Source: Liolophura sinensis
Lineage: Eukaryota; Mollusca; Polyplacophora; Chitonida; Chitonidae
Assembly (NCBI RefSeq): GCF_032854445.1
Contig: NC_088301.1
Span: 54,173,187 to 54,237,186, forward strand
Direction: 5' to 3'
DNA length: 64,000 bases
A model generated the notes under the pieces. That model saw nothing but the letters and a program-made list of their open reading frames with translations. It searched no databases and was not told the DNA's origin. The first letter of the stretch is position 1. Each line of letters opens with the position of its first letter. Made by a program: the position numbers and the translations under genes. Shown piece by piece: positions 60,401-64,000 of the stretch.

Positions 60401-61365
60401 TATTGGTGTTGGTGGTTTAACACAGGTAATGCTCTACGGCATGTCTGGCGCACCTTAATTACTGATCTGTGGATAAGGAAGGAGCGAGATCCCATGAAAT
60501 CTAATCTGCAATCTCGAAGTAGGCCCAAAATAATGAAAGTGGTTGTTGTTTCAAAGGTTGGCTAAGTCTGTGTAACATATAACAATTTGTTATTTCAAGT
60601 AACAACGTACACTTAATTCATAAATTATTTTTTAAGAATTGTGTATAAAAACCATCATTTTTCTTCGAAGCTAGTGTCATATACAGATTCTAATGATTAT
60701 TAGTTAGCTTAGGGGGATAAGCAAGATTTAAGCCAACAAAATAATAAAGCCGAGAGAGAAAATGTTTAAACTAAAGGCTTATTTATCAGTGTTGTCATGA
60801 TTTTAAAATTAATCTACTGGAAATTGCCCATGCGAACTACTTGGACCCTGTATTCTGATAAAGATTCGATAACATCAGATCTTCGGTGCTAGAACTCAAA
60901 CTGGTCCATTTGGCACTATGCCATCTTTTAACAAATCACCCAGTAATCCTCTTCTGTACGTACTCTAACACAATTCAGGCCAGATATTTTTTAAACAAGG
61001 TATCAGCGTTTAGGAACACATTTTCCAGATTACTAAAGTATTTATGATTGGTGCTACACGTTGCACAAAAGGATATTCATTTATGAAAGTAGATGTTTAA
61101 CATGAAAGAGCCAAGTGGGAACCAACGCACCTGGCTGGGTAGATCTGCTAGACGAACCTAATAATATACCGATAACCAGTCTTTTCATATACATACAACC
61201 AAATAGCAATATATGCCATATATATTAGAAGCATAAAATCCATATAAACCTCAAAGTCTGCTATGTCTTCTTTAACCTTAATTGAAAGCACAAGGGTTTC
61301 TTTAAGAGAAAACATGTCTGTGTTCCAGTGAACAAAGCTCCTAATAATGTTATGTTAATTTGCAG
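57456..61365. other. non-coding stretch, no supported gene
   Basis: AT-rich with scattered short frames (57680, 58100, 58815, 59331, 60113, 60359). None has a motif or paired splice sites. No repeats were recognised. Confidence 0.4.
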
Positions 61366-61800
61366 GTTGTAGAGATTCTTGTACAGGAGTTAAATATGTC
61401 TACTATAACATCTACGTACTTTATTACTACTACATGCACTCTAGAGGGACGCTATGTAACGAAGATATAGCCTTTCTTAAAGCAAGCCACATAAATATCC
61501 CTTCTCGTCTTAGTGATATACCACATCTTTACTGGACTCTTAATATTCATAAGTTCCCATACAACGCTCAATTTAATTTTGTCGACCGAAATGTGACGAG
61601 AGCTTTACAAGAGGTAAAGTCATTTAGGAAGAAATACTGCTGTGCCATTACAAAAAAATATGGGCCAGCTGCATGTGGATTTGTACCCAATCAAACAGTG
61701 TCGTGCACAGTTATTCCAGTTTGTACCAACTGCACTATTGGCAGAACTATACATGTTTCTGTATGAACACGACTATGTGAAGAAGTTATTAAGTAATCGT
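61366..61800 (+). pseudogene. reverse transcriptase fragment, internally deleted and frameshifted
   Basis: One frame reads 'DIPHLYWTLNIHKFPYNAQF', matching the 'lP.LYW.PKlHK.Pyk.Rf' motif at the start of the palm in Penelope-like and related RTs. It then has 'RALQEVKSFRKKYC', matching the following helix. It continues with 'CGFVPNQTVSCTVIPVCTNC', which corresponds to the much later 'vFQQ..GIPMGTNCAP' motif. The roughly 100 residues between, including the first catalytic Asp motif, are missing. After a frameshift near 61700 the next frame continues with 'LLAELYMFLYEHDYVKKLL', as in 'LLADLFLY.YE.dfi..L'. The copy is inactive. The R1 copy F starts about 60 bp further on. Confidence 0.7.
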
Positions 61801-61857
61801 TTTATTCTTTTCATTTACCTGATGGTATTTTCATATAATAAATATTTTCAGCACATC

Positions 61858-62100
61858 GAGTAAAACGAGAGCAGCGACGACATAGTAATAATTTGCAAAT
61901 GGCCACACGTAAATCGCTTGTTAATTTACCTCAGTTAGGGTTTTATTGTAACTGTTCATGTAAATGCTTAAATAGTAGTAAATTACACGCCTCCTATCAC
62001 CATGGCTTAAGAACTAATACAAATGCAGTGATATTAATTACAATTTATTAGACGTCACTGGTTTAGAATTACTCAAATATTTAACATACCTTTTAACAGT
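61858..62100 (+). repeat. R1 interspersed repeat, copy F
   Basis: It has the head 'cgagtaaaacgagagcagcgacgacatagtaataatttgcaaatggccacacgtaa', then 'cctcagttagggttttattgtaactgttcatgtaaatgcttaaa'. The distal part is 'tcaccatggcttaagaactaatacaaatgcagtgat...tttattagacgtcactgg'. Confidence 0.7.
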
Positions 62101-64000
62101 AAATAATTTCCATTTGCCCTGGCGGTGCAAGATATCTATTCACCCTTGTTTTATTTGAAAGGGACAACAACCCGGACGATGCATCTTATTTGGTCTCCTC
62201 TCGTGTCGCCTACAGGACGAAGGGGATAATTCCCAGATTGAAATTGTAAATTACCCGAAAATGGATAGTAATATACTATAGAGCCCTGCATATGGCGTAT
62301 ACATCTCACCTTGTAACAACTGTTATTGACACAAGTTATTGACTTAAAGACTAGTGTGTCAAGGATGCTCCCTCAAACCTCTCCACTCTTCAGTTTCTTA
62401 ACTTCTGTGTAACACTCTGGCTGGCAGATGTGGGCAGATCATTGCAAACCTCTTGCGATCTGTTTCGTAGTTTTTACCTAATTCTGTTTCCGCTAGAGGC
62501 ATACTAAGTATCGATGTTTATTACATCATCATGGTACTTTTATGAACATTTGAAATCAAACTGCGACTGACATATACCTATAATTGTAGTGCTGTTTTAA
62601 GTAGTTTTGCAAATGCATATTGCGATTATCATTCTTCACGGTCTATGAGTGGTACATGAATGTTGGTCTTGTTTGGGCCGTTCATGAAAATTTTCGATAT
62701 GACCTAGAAAACTTTTATCTTGCTCATCAGCAACACACTGTAGAGGAATACAATACCTCTAAATTACGCAAGGAAAGTGTCGGTGTGCTAAATAATGGCA
62801 ATTGTCTAAAAACAAGTAGATCTATTAATCATCTGAATTATCCTCTCTAGTGGCGTAGAGTACAAGCTATTGCGCCAGTGGTAAAATATCGAAAGTTGTC
62901 AAATACATAAACCATTATGGTATAGAAGAGTGGCACATGTAATTGCCCTGCTTGCCAGCCTGGAACTGAATGGCGACGAGAAAAAAAGTGACGTCGGTGT
63001 TTTGTACCAGCTGTAAATCTCGTGACATAAGGTGTATACAGGTATATAGGAAATGCACCGTCTGCCCCACGTGTTGATGTGAATTATGCGCTATCTATGT
63101 ATGGTTGTTAATTGGTTGAGTGACTGGCTTTGTTAAGATTGTTCAATCATATCTATACGTCGCATGCATCTTACATAGATAGGCATAAAAACTGTAATAT
63201 ACTAAAGACAGGTGTCAAAATAGCATTTCAGACAGTTTAAGCCACAGAAAACCCTGAAATGAAGTACATATACCAGATGAAAGGTCATTAAACGCTCTTC
63301 AGGAAACAGTTTTTTAAAAAATTTTTCGATGGTCTGTTAGGACCCAGAGGGCACCATTATCACAATATGTTACATCTGTGTTTTTGGGTCGAAATCAAGG
63401 TCCAGTCGACGAATGCGTTCATACGTATTTTGAATTATGAATTATACCAGTGTATGAGTGCTAAATAGACCCTCATGTGTCTTGATAGTGGTCTCAATAT
63501 GGCCACCATAGAATCCAAAGTTTAAAACGCGTTTAAAAAGGCTGAACAAATTAAAAACAACATGTCAAACTACTTTCTTAGATTTAATGTTTTTCGACAT
63601 CGTCTCCAATCGCCTAAATGATATTCGCCAGTAATACGTGAACCATGTCCCTCTCATCTGTTTCACTACACAAATAACACTGTGTCCTAAAATAACGGTT
63701 CCTTAAAAAAAGGAAATGCTAAAAAGTTCACAGGACTACAAAAGATGTACATTTCTTTATCGTTTTACGCACCGAACGACGACTAATGAAAGAAAGAGCA
63801 AGGTTTATTATCCGAAATGTGTTTATTTATAATTTTACGATTGCATGGGCGCTACATCATGGGGGAGGAGGGTGCAAGATCAGTACAGACTCACAATTTC
63901 ATTACGGTGCTGTGGGTATTGAGCAGATCACACTTGGTCGGAAGGCACTGAGGCTTAAAGTCACTGACCACACAATGTGATGGCTTGTGGAAAATTGTGG
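62101..64000. other. non-coding, no supported gene
   Basis: AT-rich to the window edge. Open frames at 62620-62850 and 63786-63980 were inspected and show no recognisable features. Confidence 0.4.

Overview
The window reads as nuclear DNA of a marine invertebrate, most likely a mollusc or another lophotrochozoan. Genes are sparse and interrupted by introns, splice sites follow GT/AG, and long AT-rich stretches carry no open frame. A tRNA-headed SINE family has the 3' tail 'gtaaaacaccaatcaaataaataaata', which I associate with mollusc genomes. There is no bacterial-style gene packing, operon, rRNA or CRISPR array. Most open frames of 60-100 codons look like chance, so only those with extra support are listed.

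The best host gene is at 36401-39860 on the + strand. A splice acceptor leads into a short 5'UTR and a 431-codon open frame with a clear signal peptide. The frame ends exactly at a consensus GTAAGT donor, and a short terminal exon lies about 1.8 kb downstream. The product is a secreted, nearly cysteine-free, tryptophan-rich protein that is basic at its N-terminus and acidic, Phe/Gly-rich at its C-terminus. I do not recognise the family. Its intron is largely filled by a 39-bp minisatellite of about 35 units. A second, partial gene (46155-47649, + strand) has a six-cysteine exon and a terminal exon with stop and poly(A) signal. Weaker single-exon candidates lie at 12850 (signal peptide plus GTAAGT), 16141, 16781 (-), 24804 (-), 27802 (-), 32032, 35445, 44316 (-), 53861 (-) and 56891.

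Mobile DNA is the other main content. A Tc1-type DD34E transposase at 34271-35281 is intact except for one in-frame TGA. A much older, frameshifted Tc1 relative lies at 2600-3290. A decayed MULE transposase is at about 22640-23240, and an internally deleted reverse transcriptase fragment at about 61366-61800. Five SINE copies or fragments are visible (705, 7970, 11938, 21635 minus strand, 45538). A separate interspersed repeat, called R1 here, occurs seven times on the + strand (23.4, 42.4, 42.7, 52.2, 53.2, 57.1 and 61.9 kb). An about 280-bp duplication (R2) pairs 52.35 kb with 56.32 kb.

Tandem repeats are unusually frequent. There is a 24-bp array (25.6-26.75 kb), a 39-bp array (38.08-39.45 kb), a 29-31-bp array (41.46-42.2 kb), and adjacent 70-bp and 51-bp arrays (50.42-51.52 kb). 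A fold-back region of (AT)n tracts, 240-bp-offset direct repeats and 46-bp inverted arms lies at 40.66-41.34 kb. Several arrays have units divisible by three and so create long open frames that should not be taken for genes.
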